Below, piece after piece: positions 10,101 through 18,376 of a stretch of DNA of 26,889 nucleotides. The stretch comes from a virus. A model generated the notes under the pieces. It was given only the letters and a program-made list of their open reading frames with translations. It did no database searches and had not been told where the DNA came from. The stretch covers positions 1 to 26,889 of IMG/VR virus record IMGVR_UViG_3300007363_000083; one strand, given 5' to 3'. Each line of letters opens with the position of its first letter. The first letter of the stretch is position 1. A program made the translations under genes and the position numbers.

Positions 10101-13100
10101 CTCGAAGGCGACCAAGATTTAGTATCATATGGCTTGATTGGTTTCCGCCCGCGGGAATATATGACAGCGTTGAATCTCAGCGATGTTAGTCAAGTTAATC
10201 TATATCAAGAGTTTATCAAAGACAAAGGCACTATCCGTAGTGTTCAAGTGATTGGTAATGCCCGCACAGGAAAAGAAACTGCTGACTACAGCCTATATGA
10301 AAACTGGGCGGTACTCAGAGGTACTTACGGGGCCAATGCTAATCGTAGCTTTATCGAATTACGGTTAAACGAAGCAAAACTTTTATCAGATCCGTCGGTG
10401 GTTCAAGTTGTTCAAGTTGGACAAACCAGTCAAGCAGACCAAACAATTTTATTACAAGACCTGTGGCGTCAGAGTTATAAGATCCCCAACACTGATATTT
10501 TTACCACAACGTTAGTTCCAATTCAGGACTCGTCACTGCCCAGTGCTGGTTATGTTAATATTGACGATGTTGATATTACAGTATTTTCTCTAGACGGACA
10601 ACTTAATCTTGCGCCCGGGGTAATTGATACCATTGGTGTTGGAACAACAATTTGGGCAGCAAAAGTCAATGCTTACGATTGGAATGTTTATCGTTGTAAC
10701 CGAGTTAACGGCTATGTTGAGTCTGTTTCCAGCAACTTAAATTCAACCAGTTATGTGACCTTTAGTCAACAGCACGGCCTAACAGTTCATGACATCATTG
10801 TTATTCGATTCTTCGACTCTTCTGTTGATGGTGTTTATCGAGTGTTATCGATCCCAGCAGCCAACGCTGTTGTGATAGAATTGCCTTTAAACAGAAGTCT
10901 TGTAGGCAGCGGCGTGGCACTGGTATTAAAAACCATGCGTGTAAACCAGGCCAGCGATGTTATTAATTTAACTTATGCCAACAGTCTAATTGCCGGCTCT
11001 CGTGCCTGGGTCGACGACAATGGTGCTGGACTCTGGACAGTATTAGAAAAACAAACACCATTTTCTCAATCAGCCGTTGAGGCTTTGCCCCTGGCATTGC
11101 CGATTGAACAATCACAATTTGGTGCCAGTATCAGCCAAGGCAGCAATAACATCATAGCGGTAGTAGGAGCTCCAGGGTATAGATATACTAGCATTTCGCC
11201 AGTTGTTGGCGCAGTATATCCTTATATTAGAGACAATTCTAACCAATACACAGAAACAACCTTGTTAAATCTTGGAGCCACCGACACCTTGGGCTATGGT
11301 AATGCAGTAGACGTTGGCAATCAAGTTTGGATTGCTGCTGGTGCTAGTGCTTCAAATAGCGGCATGGGTTATACTGGTGTAATTTATCGCGCAGAAAACA
11401 GTAATGCGTTTGAACAAAGACAATTATTAGTAGTTGACAATGCCTCGGATGAATTTGGATATTCAGTATCAGTCAGCAAAGATGAGCGTTGGATGTTTGT
11501 TGGTGCTCCAGGAAACAATAAAGTTTATGCATTTGCTCGTCGAGACATTGAAGATCAATATGTAAAATATACTACCACTGGCACTACTGCAATTTATTCT
11601 TTTGCCGATCAAATTGAAATTGATCCAGGCGAGGACGAACAAGTTGCTGTTGTTTATAATAATTCTTTATTAATTCCGGCAATAGATTATTCTGTTACCG
11701 GCACCAGTGTTGTTTTAACCACAGTTCCGCCTGCTGGGCAGACATTAATTATTCAACGTAAACAAGCACAACAGTTAGACAAAAAAACCTATTACAACAT
11801 TAGTTCTAACTCCACATCTGGCTCAGGAACAGATGCTACATTTACCGTTACCAACACACGAGGCGAGTATCTTGCCACTGTAGTTGACGCCGGATCAGGT
11901 TATGCAGTTAGCGACACACTGACATTTAATGGAGCCGCCCTGGGCACAGACTATTCAGAACCCAGTAGTCCAACAACACCGGCTAACAATCTTGTGTTAA
12001 CAGTGACAGATGTTGACGCTTTTGGTGGAATATTGTCATTTACCACCAGCGGTTCAGGCATCGACAACAACGACACTTTCCCAGTGGATCCATACATCTA
12101 CGGTCTTGTTGATCGTTGGTCAGTGTCAGTTACTGTTGATGGCGCACTGCAACGACCATTCATAGACTATGATTTTGACACCGTTGGACCAAATGCCAAT
12201 AAAATTGTGTTTAATGTTCTTCCCGATCCAGGTGCTAATATTGTAGTGACTGCCAGGACCCAATTTACTCTAGTGGATACTCTTGAGGTACCTGGTATTG
12301 ATTCAGATGCAAGATTTGGACAATCTGTATCTCAATCCGGCAACGGTCGAATGATATTGATTGGTGCCTCCAATGACGATTCGGACACAGTCAACGACAG
12401 TGGCTCCGTTTATGTATTTGACCGCGGAACAATCAAGTATATCGTTGACAATACCAGCGAAGATACATATCCATTGCCCACTGGATTTATTGAACCAATT
12501 GCAGTAACAGTCAACGGGGAATATCTAACAAATTCTGCACAATATATCAACGGAGAATTTTCAGTAGTTGGTACCGATGTGGTATTGAGTAGTTCCGTTG
12601 CATTGAACATCGGCGATGTAATTGAGATTGAAAATAATATTTTTACACAGGTACAAAAAATATCTGCCGCTGCGCCAATTGCTCAAGCACAGTATGGTGC
12701 AGCCACTGAATTGTGTCCAACAAATTGCAGCTTGTATGTCGGCGCACCAACTGACGGCACAGTATATTCGGCAGCCGGCTCAGTTGAACGCAATGTTAAT
12801 CAGTCTAGACTGTTTGGTGTAATAACCTCGACAAATGCTAATCCAACGTTGACCGCTGGAGACACTATTAGAATTAATAATCAATTAGTAGAAGTCCCAA
12901 CCACCGCAGTTGCAAATCTCAGTACCGCAATTAATTCTTCGGGAATTCCAAATGTAACTTCAAGCGTAGTTGATGGGCTATTGACTATCAGTGTAATTAA
13001 CCTTGAGGCCGCAACCGAATTTGACCGGCTGCAGGTATTGCCAGGATCTGGTACCGCTTTTGATGATCTGGGATTTGATACTTTTGTTTATACGCAGACA

Positions 13101-16100
13101 ATTACCAGCCCTAGCCCAGTTGTAAGTGCAAACTTTGGCGCTTCCTTGTCCATCTCTTCGGATGCCGCTACATTAATTGTTGGCGCACCTAGAGGAAATC
13201 TCTATGAGCCAGTGACCTTTGACGACAATACTACTATATTTGACGATAGCAGCACAAATTTTGAATCTATCCAGATTCAATCTGGTGCAGTATACTCCTT
13301 TGATTTCTTACCAAGTGCAAATGGTTCAATTACCAACGCAGGCAAGTTTGCGTTTGGCCAACAGATTTATAGTTCATCCACACTGAGTCTTGATCAATGG
13401 GGTGCAGCAGTAAGTTATGTTTCGGGACGACTACTGGTTGGCGCCACCAACAGCAATTTTGACAGTGTGTCAAATTCAGGAAGTGTTTCCATATTAGAAA
13501 ACACAACCAATAGGCCTGCTTGGTATCCAATACACGTTCAAACACCGGTTGCTGACGTTTCACTGTTTAATTCAGTGTTTATGTACAACAAATTGCAGTC
13601 CAGTCAAACACATTTCTTTGACTTTATTAATCCATTGCAGGGAAAGATTCTTGGCGCTGCAAGACAAAACATCGATTACATTGGATCAGATGATCCAGCA
13701 AAATATAATACTGGACCAGTTAACAACAATGGCAATTTCTGGGGCCAAGAACACATTGGCCAAATTTGGTGGGACATAAGCTCAGTGAGATTTATTGATC
13801 CCAGTCAAGATGATCTGGTCTACGCAAGCCGTCGTTGGGCTCAGACATTCCCGGGCAGCAGGATTGAAATATATCAGTGGATTGAAAGTGATGTTCCTCC
13901 AGCCCAGTATGCTGGACCTGGTGCCCCACTGTCAGCGACAAGTTTTACTCATACTTCATCATTGAATCAACAGGGATTTTTTGTCACACGCTACTATTTC
14001 TGGGCAACTGGCATAGATTCGATCAATACCAATGCTGGCAAAACTCTCAGCACAACAGGCATAGCCAGGTATATTGAAAATCCACGCAGCTCGGGTATTC
14101 CTTATGTTGCCCCACTGAATGCAAATACTGTGGCAATCTATAATGGACTTGAGTTTTTAAGTGCGTCTGACACAATTTTACATATCAACTATGATAGAGA
14201 GTATACTGACAACAACATTCATACCGAGTATGAATTAATTGCACAAGATAAACCTGATAGCTTTTTAAGTGCCGGCCTGTATCGTAAACTGCAAGATTCT
14301 TTCTGTGGTGTTAACTCTGATGGTGCAGCAGTTCCAGATACGTCATTAAGTCCAGCCGAACGCTATGGCGTACAGTTCCGCCCAAGACAAAGTATGTTTG
14401 TCGACCGGTACACAGCACTTGAAAATTATTTGACCTACGCCAATGGTATTCTTAAAACTTATCCAACAGTTGAGAATAAAACTTTTATATTATTAAACAG
14501 TTCAGAGCCAGAACCAACAGTGGCCAGCGGAGAATGGAACCAGCGTGTTGCAAACCTTCAGGAACTAAGCTATCAAGATTTATATGAAGTTCCACTAGGC
14601 TACAAATACCTGGTGGTAACCGACAGCAGCAACGACGGACTCTGGACAATTTATACCGTAATACAAGATTTATCCTTGTTAGGCGGTCAACGAACAACCG
14701 AATTAACTCGTGTTCAGAATTATGACACAAGAAAATTCTGGACTCATATTGATTGGTATGCCCCAGGATATAACAGTTCCGTTATTCCTGTAAATGAAGT
14801 GGCCAACTATGCTGATCTGGCCACCATCTACAGCATCACTCCTGTGGGCGCCAGCGTTAAAGTTACCGCAAACGCACAGGGAAAATTTGAAATTTATATT
14901 CGAACTGACCTTGGTTGGGACAGAGTTGGACTACAGGATGGAACCATTGAATTCAGTGAGCAATTATGGAATTACAGCGTCGGACGCTATGGATTCGACG
15001 TTGAGGTCTTTGATGCACAGTATTTTGACGCTGAGCCAGTGATCGAAACTCGTAAAATTATTCAGGCCATCAACGAAGAATTGTTCATTGACGATCTTGC
15101 TATCAATCGTAATCAAGCATTAATCTTGATGTTTAACTACATCTTAAGCGAGTTCCAAGCACCCGAGTGGCTAACTAAGACCAGTTTGATTGATGTTAAT
15201 CATAACATTCGCGAGCTGTTGCCGTTCCAGGTCTTCCGCCAGGATAACCAAGAGTTTGTGCTGGACTACATTCAGGAAGTTAAACCCTACCACGTACAAA
15301 TACGTGAGTTTAATTTGATCTATAACGGCCAAGACCAATATCCAGGTCTGCTGACTGACTTTGATAACCCAAGTTACTATAATCGAGAATTTGAAATACC
15401 ACAGTATGTCAGTCCCGTTTTGCTGCCCTATACAAAAAGTACCGCAGTAGGCACAGGAACTCCCAGCAGCATAGCTGACACCGCTGCTGATGCCGAAGTT
15501 TGGACACTATCTCCTTGGTCACAGTGGTTTGAAAACTATCTTCTCAGCATAGACGATGTGGTCATTATCGACGGCGGCAGTGGTTACATTGAGCCACCGA
15601 CAGTTGAAGTCACTGGTACCTGTGTTACACCTGCAGAAATGACTGCCATTATTAACAGTGCAGGGAAAGTTGTTGGCATAAACATTGTCAATCCAGGTAG
15701 TGGATATTCAACCACTGCTGTTATTACATTTGTTGGTGGCAGCGGCGTTGGTGCTAGAGCCTATGCTGTAATGAGTAATGCCCTGGTAAGATCCATTAAG
15801 ACCACAATCAAATACGACAGGTATCAATATCGTTCTACTATTGTTGATTGGGAATCCAATGTCAGTTATAGTGCCGGCACACAGGTAAGATACAATGACC
15901 GTGTGTGGTCAGCCGATTCTACAGTACAAACTATAGAATTTGATCCTGATGATTGGACATTAGTACCAGCAGACTCCTTGAGCGGTATAGATCGAACACA
16001 GGGATTTTATACGCCAACAGTTAACATGCCTGGCCTTCAACTGCCCTTGTTAATTGATGGGCTCGAATATCCTGGGGTCCAGGTACTTGGTGTTGATTAT

Positions 16101-18371
16101 AATCAAAATACTGGCTACGACATCGGCAACTACGATATCAATCCATTTGATAATATCAGTTATGGTCCAGAAGGACGTCCTACTTACGATCCAGGCATTC
16201 TGGATGCTGTTTATGAAAGCTCATATCTAGACCTATTCCTTGGTACCAGACCAACAGATATTAATGTTGATGGCGGAGCCTACGTTGACACTTATTCTAG
16301 TTTTGCTCCTGAGGAATTAATACCTGGTGCCGAATTTGACACACTGGACATGCGCATCTATACCCGTCCTGGTGCAGACTGGGCGGTTAATGGTCACGGT
16401 TTTCCAACTTATAATCAATCAGTGGAAATCAATTCTTTACCACAAACTTATGAGTTTAGCAGTTGGTATGAGCATGTTCCTTATTTGGTATCTATATCGT
16501 TACTCAACGTCAACTATCAAGTTGATTTAATTGAAAATGTTGACTATACTGTTGACTGGGCTGCAAAAACCTTTACTATAACATCGGGCTGTAACATAGG
16601 CGATTATGTTGCTGGTACTGCCTACGGTGTTGGCGGCGGCAATCAGTTGTACAGGCAAAGAGTTCTGGGCGCTGACATAGTTGATGATGAGATTGTTATA
16701 CCTGTTGCTTATAGTCAAATTCAAGAGGTTGATGCCTGGGTTAACGGACAATTGTACAGCGGAGTAACATTCACTGCCGGTGACGATAATACCACAGTTG
16801 TTTCTTTTGCCACAACATTTACCTCAACTGATCTTGTTACCATTTATGTACTTGGCCCAACCACAATAGATTCAACAACAGTTGACTACAGTTGGAGTAC
16901 ACCAACTACTCAATATATCATTGCCGACGGGTCGACTGTGCTTTTTGCGCTAGACAATAGCCTAGAATATACCAACCCGGCCAATATGATTGTTACAATC
17001 AATGGTGTTCGTGCTAGAACAGCAGCCGGCGTTGAATATTTGGCCGATGGTAGCTCAGGATACTTGTTGCCCAATCGTTTGGGATTTACACAGGCATTTA
17101 TTGCTGATAATGAGGTACTAGTCTACATCAACGACGTCCCACAAATACTGGGCGTCGACTATACAGTTGAACCATTTGAAACCGAAGACACTAGAGAAGT
17201 TTTATTTTCCACTACTCCCGCTACAGGCGAAAGAATTTTAATTGCTGTCACCACTAACACACAGGCTAGAATCACTGGCGGCAACAGTTTATTCATTGAT
17301 ACTACACAGGGCTACGTGCCCATTGCCGGAGATATTATTGCTGTTACCACCTGGAATGATACTCGCCAGCAAGATATTGTTACCACTGTTTACGTTGGGC
17401 CCGTGACATCAGGGGCCACAGTAACAGAAGGTTACGATGATACTGATTTTGATGCAGCAGATCTTAACTTTGAGCCTGGAAGTTTTGACTACGCCGAAGG
17501 TATAATTGTTACCAACAACGATTTGTTCTTGTCAAGACCCACTACAAACCCCAATAGGCTTGTGGTTACACGAAATGGGTTTATTTTAAACTATGGTAGC
17601 GATTATACCATTGTCAATGATGAAATTGTTTTGGCCACTGGAATTATCAATGCTCTTGATGTAATAATGATTACACAATTTACTGACAGTCTAGTACCCG
17701 AAGCTATGGCATTCCGCATATTCCAAGACATGCGTGGAGTTCAGGCCACTTACCGTATAACACCCAACACCACTACGGTATTGGCACAACCATTGGGAAT
17801 AACCGATGATGTGATTTACGTTGAAAATGCTGCTAATCTCGATGACCCTGATGTTGCTGCTAATATTTGGGGAGTATTGACCATTAACGGTGAACGCATT
17901 ATGTATCGCGAAAAAGATAACAGTGCCAATACTGTCAGCAGCCTACGTCGCGGTACAGCAGGAACTGCCGTTGCCGAACACAATTTGGGATCCTATGTCT
18001 ACGCAATGGGTCGTGGTGAAATTATGCCCGCAGAATTCCAAAATTACATCGACAGTAACACTTTCTTGGGCGATGGCTCTACAGTAAACTTTGAAGCAAC
18101 CAATATCTATTTTGATGGCGGAGATAGTTCCTTGCCTACAGAATCGGTTGAAGTTTGGGTAGGCGGTACTAGAATAACCAGCGGATACACGGTCACTGGT
18201 GCAGGCCCGGTTACAGTAGAATTTGATACAGCACCAGCAGCTGGTGTACAAGTTGTTATTTTGGTACGTCGCGGAGTAAATTGGTATCAACCCGGACCAA
18301 GTACTCCCAGCAATGGCGTGGCACTACAAGATACCAATACCCTAGCTGCAAGGTTCTTGAGGGGGCTATAA
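4194..18371 (+). CDS. Giant modular virion/baseplate protein (4,725 aa) in the gp7 position
   Basis: One uninterrupted frame with start ATG directly after the gene 6 stop and GGAG at 4182-4185. The N-terminus (residues 1-145, with YYTWDPFVDFDKFVNFSQYY) and several inner blocks resemble, from memory, the very large structural proteins that follow gp6 in marine T4-like phages. Modules in order: a cupredoxin-like tandem at about 155-360; a Trp/Tyr-rich core around 1040-1700; a CBM5/12-like motif at about 1896-1939; seven FG-GAP repeats at 2309-3100; a block with GQIWWDISSVRFID near 3190; a block with LIDVNHNIRELLPFQVFRQD near 3660-3680; GSGY repeats at 3790-3863; a second CBM5/12-like motif at 3878-3928; a LRRGTAGT domain at about 4531-4614; and repeated DYTV-type beta modules to the C-terminus. 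It has no signal peptide or membrane segment. It probably forms part of the baseplate periphery or adsorption apparatus. Sequence identity to T4 gp7 is not evident, so no symbol is given. Confidence 0.85.
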   Translation: MARVRTVDFLPEIFQTSTNRQFLAATLDQLVQEPAFTKIQGFVGRRVGPGVNPNDEYVKESTAVRTNYQLEPGVVLKKYNTNQVEDAITYPGITDAVDLAGGFTNNANRLYTSDYYTWDPFVDFDKFVNFSQYYWLPAGPDAVDVFSGSVPLTDTFTVTRENGVYTFSGVAGDNPALTLVRGGSYQFNVAQNDKETVNFRVSTAGTSAFVIDYENNPTLTLVRGNTYVFTLVLKGPYPFYIKTDPSPGTTNQYNSGVTNNGAITGTVRFTVPQDAPDTLYYSTAVQPNMKGTFNIVNATPGTGPGFWIQVDPGVDGKLIATPNISGRDVLGVVNNGEDLGTVTFNVPLATAQNFYYSLTNINSQLPNNGVDLITSLKFNQINNIFVDQFLLENPTGIDGIVNLDGKTIVFLEQDPDPDTGGWLATSQFDPLPNVGNVVSTTGSFDTTLFDQTTVVPTDQRYSVWLANYVTAEGGGQYIQLTSVLPVSNLEKFSILSGTVNSSTQWFKNSSGVFEKIPLLTAAKSVLYYQDGTDPEIFGLIKLVDQDNSDQIDVNEIIGKKNYVSPNGVTFTNGLKVTFIGNVTPSTYLNNSYYVEGVGTAIKLLPVQNFVTPETYTQSASIPYDSTAYDVGNFDASLNQPLIPEYLTINRASPDLNPWTRSNRWFHVDVINASAEYNNTVAVLDNNFRGKRPILEYRAGTRLIDFGTQGKSPVDVIDFSTTDALSTVNGSTGYSVDGYTFINGSRVIFAADLNAQVRNKIYQVEFINIDSAEPIINLTVATDGLALPDQAVVCLSGAVQQGKSFYFDGVNWLATQQKTKTNQAPLFDVYDLAGVSFKDPIKYPSTNFVGSRLFSYATGPGNADVVLGFPLRYLSLTNVGDIVFDNNLYTDTFTYTRDSVSSTESISQGYVKQYSNRVDFIKEIGWQPAITKSLVRQQFRFTYQGRPLLLDIPVSGVNSLPALQIYVAGIFVEPSDYTYIVSGDTTTITITNIDELAGFGSVVEVEALSSKVSKVAFYQVPVNLENNPLNQNSPSFTLGTIRSHYQTIGRNLKDLQGPINGANNSRDLGNIIPYGTNILQQSSPMTLAGYFMRSMKYNLFNSLEYNSREYEKFKARLLDTATRNDYTNYTNNIPAMLTAIVSDINIGKIENNSFYWSDMLPASSVYKQTTTTITPISDNEFDLSTTYDFTSSNYKGLLVYLNNRILTIDKDYTVAVDAPRLTITTALTTGDVVIIREYATTYGNFVPNTPTKLGLYPAYQPKIYLDTNYVTPQLVIQGHDGSLTMAFGDFRDDLLLEFETRIFNNLKIKSEIPLPMTEVVPGQFRTTDYSLAEINQILNKDFLSWIGWNKLNYQEQDYNVSNEFTWNYSAAGNKLSEPFETPLPVAAWRGLYQWFYDTTSPNTTPWEMLGFSIKPSWWNEVYGDAPYTSDNLVLWDDLAAGKVADPLGAYYLPEYARPSLTQVIPTGTEGQLLSPFDSVVGSYDSGQFQKSWVFGDGGPVEYSWRKSSSYPFAIMRMLALTRPAEFFSLFADRDLYKFDAEFNQYLYNNRYRLDANGVEVYGDGLSKASYINWIVDYNQQTGVNSTVNLTEDLASLDVRLCYRMAGFTDKQYLKIYTEKSSPNSQNASLLLPDESYNLLLYKNQPFERINYSSVIFQVVDGGYAVYGYSITNPYFEILVSKTYGTRIPIDGGGRVVSAPNQYTDQVVKIPYGYVFTNETMAVDFLLSYGALLTTQGLIFDSRENGYQLDWRQMAREFLYWAEQGWEPGAVINLNPTAYSLSAIKAQAIVDSVVAQTPENSILDQNRTTLPVRDLVVDRLDNVFRIRSLSQQTISYLELKYTSYESMVVLDNVSIFNDLIYNPTTGARQSRINIAATISADWNGQVDAQGFILNNDKTVEEWQPNRKYAKGEIVLYKNNYWSAQTIVQPKVLFDYADWVKSDYTKIQRGLLQNLPNFSNQLQNSYDTVTANLEGDQDLVSYGLIGFRPREYMTALNLSDVSQVNLYQEFIKDKGTIRSVQVIGNARTGKETADYSLYENWAVLRGTYGANANRSFIELRLNEAKLLSDPSVVQVVQVGQTSQADQTILLQDLWRQSYKIPNTDIFTTTLVPIQDSSLPSAGYVNIDDVDITVFSLDGQLNLAPGVIDTIGVGTTIWAAKVNAYDWNVYRCNRVNGYVESVSSNLNSTSYVTFSQQHGLTVHDIIVIRFFDSSVDGVYRVLSIPAANAVVIELPLNRSLVGSGVALVLKTMRVNQASDVINLTYANSLIAGSRAWVDDNGAGLWTVLEKQTPFSQSAVEALPLALPIEQSQFGASISQGSNNIIAVVGAPGYRYTSISPVVGAVYPYIRDNSNQYTETTLLNLGATDTLGYGNAVDVGNQVWIAAGASASNSGMGYTGVIYRAENSNAFEQRQLLVVDNASDEFGYSVSVSKDERWMFVGAPGNNKVYAFARRDIEDQYVKYTTTGTTAIYSFADQIEIDPGEDEQVAVVYNNSLLIPAIDYSVTGTSVVLTTVPPAGQTLIIQRKQAQQLDKKTYYNISSNSTSGSGTDATFTVTNTRGEYLATVVDAGSGYAVSDTLTFNGAALGTDYSEPSSPTTPANNLVLTVTDVDAFGGILSFTTSGSGIDNNDTFPVDPYIYGLVDRWSVSVTVDGALQRPFIDYDFDTVGPNANKIVFNVLPDPGANIVVTARTQFTLVDTLEVPGIDSDARFGQSVSQSGNGRMILIGASNDDSDTVNDSGSVYVFDRGTIKYIVDNTSEDTYPLPTGFIEPIAVTVNGEYLTNSAQYINGEFSVVGTDVVLSSSVALNIGDVIEIENNIFTQVQKISAAAPIAQAQYGAATELCPTNCSLYVGAPTDGTVYSAAGSVERNVNQSRLFGVITSTNANPTLTAGDTIRINNQLVEVPTTAVANLSTAINSSGIPNVTSSVVDGLLTISVINLEAATEFDRLQVLPGSGTAFDDLGFDTFVYTQTITSPSPVVSANFGASLSISSDAATLIVGAPRGNLYEPVTFDDNTTIFDDSSTNFESIQIQSGAVYSFDFLPSANGSITNAGKFAFGQQIYSSSTLSLDQWGAAVSYVSGRLLVGATNSNFDSVSNSGSVSILENTTNRPAWYPIHVQTPVADVSLFNSVFMYNKLQSSQTHFFDFINPLQGKILGAARQNIDYIGSDDPAKYNTGPVNNNGNFWGQEHIGQIWWDISSVRFIDPSQDDLVYASRRWAQTFPGSRIEIYQWIESDVPPAQYAGPGAPLSATSFTHTSSLNQQGFFVTRYYFWATGIDSINTNAGKTLSTTGIARYIENPRSSGIPYVAPLNANTVAIYNGLEFLSASDTILHINYDREYTDNNIHTEYELIAQDKPDSFLSAGLYRKLQDSFCGVNSDGAAVPDTSLSPAERYGVQFRPRQSMFVDRYTALENYLTYANGILKTYPTVENKTFILLNSSEPEPTVASGEWNQRVANLQELSYQDLYEVPLGYKYLVVTDSSNDGLWTIYTVIQDLSLLGGQRTTELTRVQNYDTRKFWTHIDWYAPGYNSSVIPVNEVANYADLATIYSITPVGASVKVTANAQGKFEIYIRTDLGWDRVGLQDGTIEFSEQLWNYSVGRYGFDVEVFDAQYFDAEPVIETRKIIQAINEELFIDDLAINRNQALILMFNYILSEFQAPEWLTKTSLIDVNHNIRELLPFQVFRQDNQEFVLDYIQEVKPYHVQIREFNLIYNGQDQYPGLLTDFDNPSYYNREFEIPQYVSPVLLPYTKSTAVGTGTPSSIADTAADAEVWTLSPWSQWFENYLLSIDDVVIIDGGSGYIEPPTVEVTGTCVTPAEMTAIINSAGKVVGINIVNPGSGYSTTAVITFVGGSGVGARAYAVMSNALVRSIKTTIKYDRYQYRSTIVDWESNVSYSAGTQVRYNDRVWSADSTVQTIEFDPDDWTLVPADSLSGIDRTQGFYTPTVNMPGLQLPLLIDGLEYPGVQVLGVDYNQNTGYDIGNYDINPFDNISYGPEGRPTYDPGILDAVYESSYLDLFLGTRPTDINVDGGAYVDTYSSFAPEELIPGAEFDTLDMRIYTRPGADWAVNGHGFPTYNQSVEINSLPQTYEFSSWYEHVPYLVSISLLNVNYQVDLIENVDYTVDWAAKTFTITSGCNIGDYVAGTAYGVGGGNQLYRQRVLGADIVDDEIVIPVAYSQIQEVDAWVNGQLYSGVTFTAGDDNTTVVSFATTFTSTDLVTIYVLGPTTIDSTTVDYSWSTPTTQYIIADGSTVLFALDNSLEYTNPANMIVTINGVRARTAAGVEYLADGSSGYLLPNRLGFTQAFIADNEVLVYINDVPQILGVDYTVEPFETEDTREVLFSTTPATGERILIAVTTNTQARITGGNSLFIDTTQGYVPIAGDIIAVTTWNDTRQQDIVTTVYVGPVTSGATVTEGYDDTDFDAADLNFEPGSFDYAEGIIVTNNDLFLSRPTTNPNRLVVTRNGFILNYGSDYTIVNDEIVLATGIINALDVIMITQFTDSLVPEAMAFRIFQDMRGVQATYRITPNTTTVLAQPLGITDDVIYVENAANLDDPDVAANIWGVLTINGERIMYREKDNSANTVSSLRRGTAGTAVAEHNLGSYVYAMGRGEIMPAEFQNYIDSNTFLGDGSTVNFEATNIYFDGGDSSLPTESVEVWVGGTRITSGYTVTGAGPVTVEFDTAPAAGVQVVILVRRGVNWYQPGPSTPSNGVALQDTNTLAARFLRGL
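4656..5263 (+). repeat. Tandem degenerate cupredoxin-like modules in the giant protein
   Basis: Residues 155-360 hold three related stretches. NPALTLVRGGSYQFNV is followed by NPTLTLVRGNTYVFTL, then GVTNNGAITGTVRFTVPQDA with LYYSTAVQPNMKGTFNI. A third partial copy has GVVNNGEDLGTVTFNVPLAT with NFYY. I recognise the pattern 'LTLxRGNTYxF ... VTNNG...GTxxFTVPxDAPxxLYY' from cupredoxin-like domains common in marine phage structural proteins. The usual His and Cys copper ligands are replaced here (PYPFYIKT; TAVQPNMKG), so the fold is probably structural only. Confidence 0.5.
9880..10011 (+). other. CBM5/12-like (chitin-binding type 3-like) motif, copy 1
   Basis: Residues 1896-1939 of the giant protein read EEWQPNRKYAKGEIVLY, then NNYWSAQ, then YADWVK. 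This fits the small carbohydrate-binding module pattern 'W....Y..G..V.Y....W.A......P....W'. Such modules bind polysaccharide with surface aromatics. Binding is inferred from the pattern only. Confidence 0.5.
11118..13500 (+). repeat. Seven FG-GAP repeats: predicted integrin-like beta-propeller
   Basis: Seven copies of the pattern '(F/Y/W)G.(S/A)(V/I/L)......(L/V/I).VGA(P/S/T)' are visible. They begin near 11118 (FGASISQG, VVGAPG), 11292 (GYGNAVDV, AAGAS), 11454 (FGYSVSVS, FVGAPG), 12314 (FGQSVSQS, LIGAS), 12690 (YGAATELC, YVGAPT), 13132 (FGASLSIS, IVGAPR) and 13395 (WGAAVSYV, LVGAT). Most continue to a strand such as SGSVYVFDR or SGAVYSFDF. Seven is the blade number of integrin-type propellers. 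Two DYTV-type beta modules and a GSGY segment are inserted between blades 3 and 4, and another DYTV-type module between blades 4 and 5. Confidence 0.7.
15826..15975 (+). other. CBM5/12-like motif, copy 2
   Basis: Residues 3878-3928 of the giant protein read VDWESNVSYSAGTQVRYND, RVWSAD, then FDPDDWTLVP. This is the same aromatic and glycine spacing as copy 1 near 9880. It directly follows a GSGY-type repeat pair (15560-15775: GGSGYIEPPTVEVTG and NPGSGYSTTAVITFVGG), another accessory module typical of phage adhesins. Confidence 0.5.
16486..18276 (+). repeat. C-terminal array of DYTV-type beta-sandwich modules
   Basis: The module pattern is 'V.V.NG.......DYTV......V.F...P..GD.V.I'. Copies here lie near 16486 (NVDYTVDW), 16728 (VNGQLYSGVTF), 17115 (YINDVPQILGVDYTVEP), 17560 (VTRNGFILNYGSDYTIV) and 18148 (VWVGGTRITSGYTVTG). 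Five more lie upstream, near 7078, 7780, 11644, 12124 and 12499. The array is interrupted by a domain at 17786-18035 with VLTINGERIMYRE and LRRGTAGT, which is common in large phage structural proteins. Confidence 0.6.
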
Positions 18372-18376
18372 AACTA

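Noticed and set aside
17943-18290. 115-codon minus-strand frame inside the giant gene
   Set aside because: It lies antisense to a clearly coding region with repeated protein modules, has Cys/Tyr-rich low-quality translation and no ribosome site. The other long frames opposite or out of phase with the giant, fibre and glycosyltransferase genes were rejected for the same reason.
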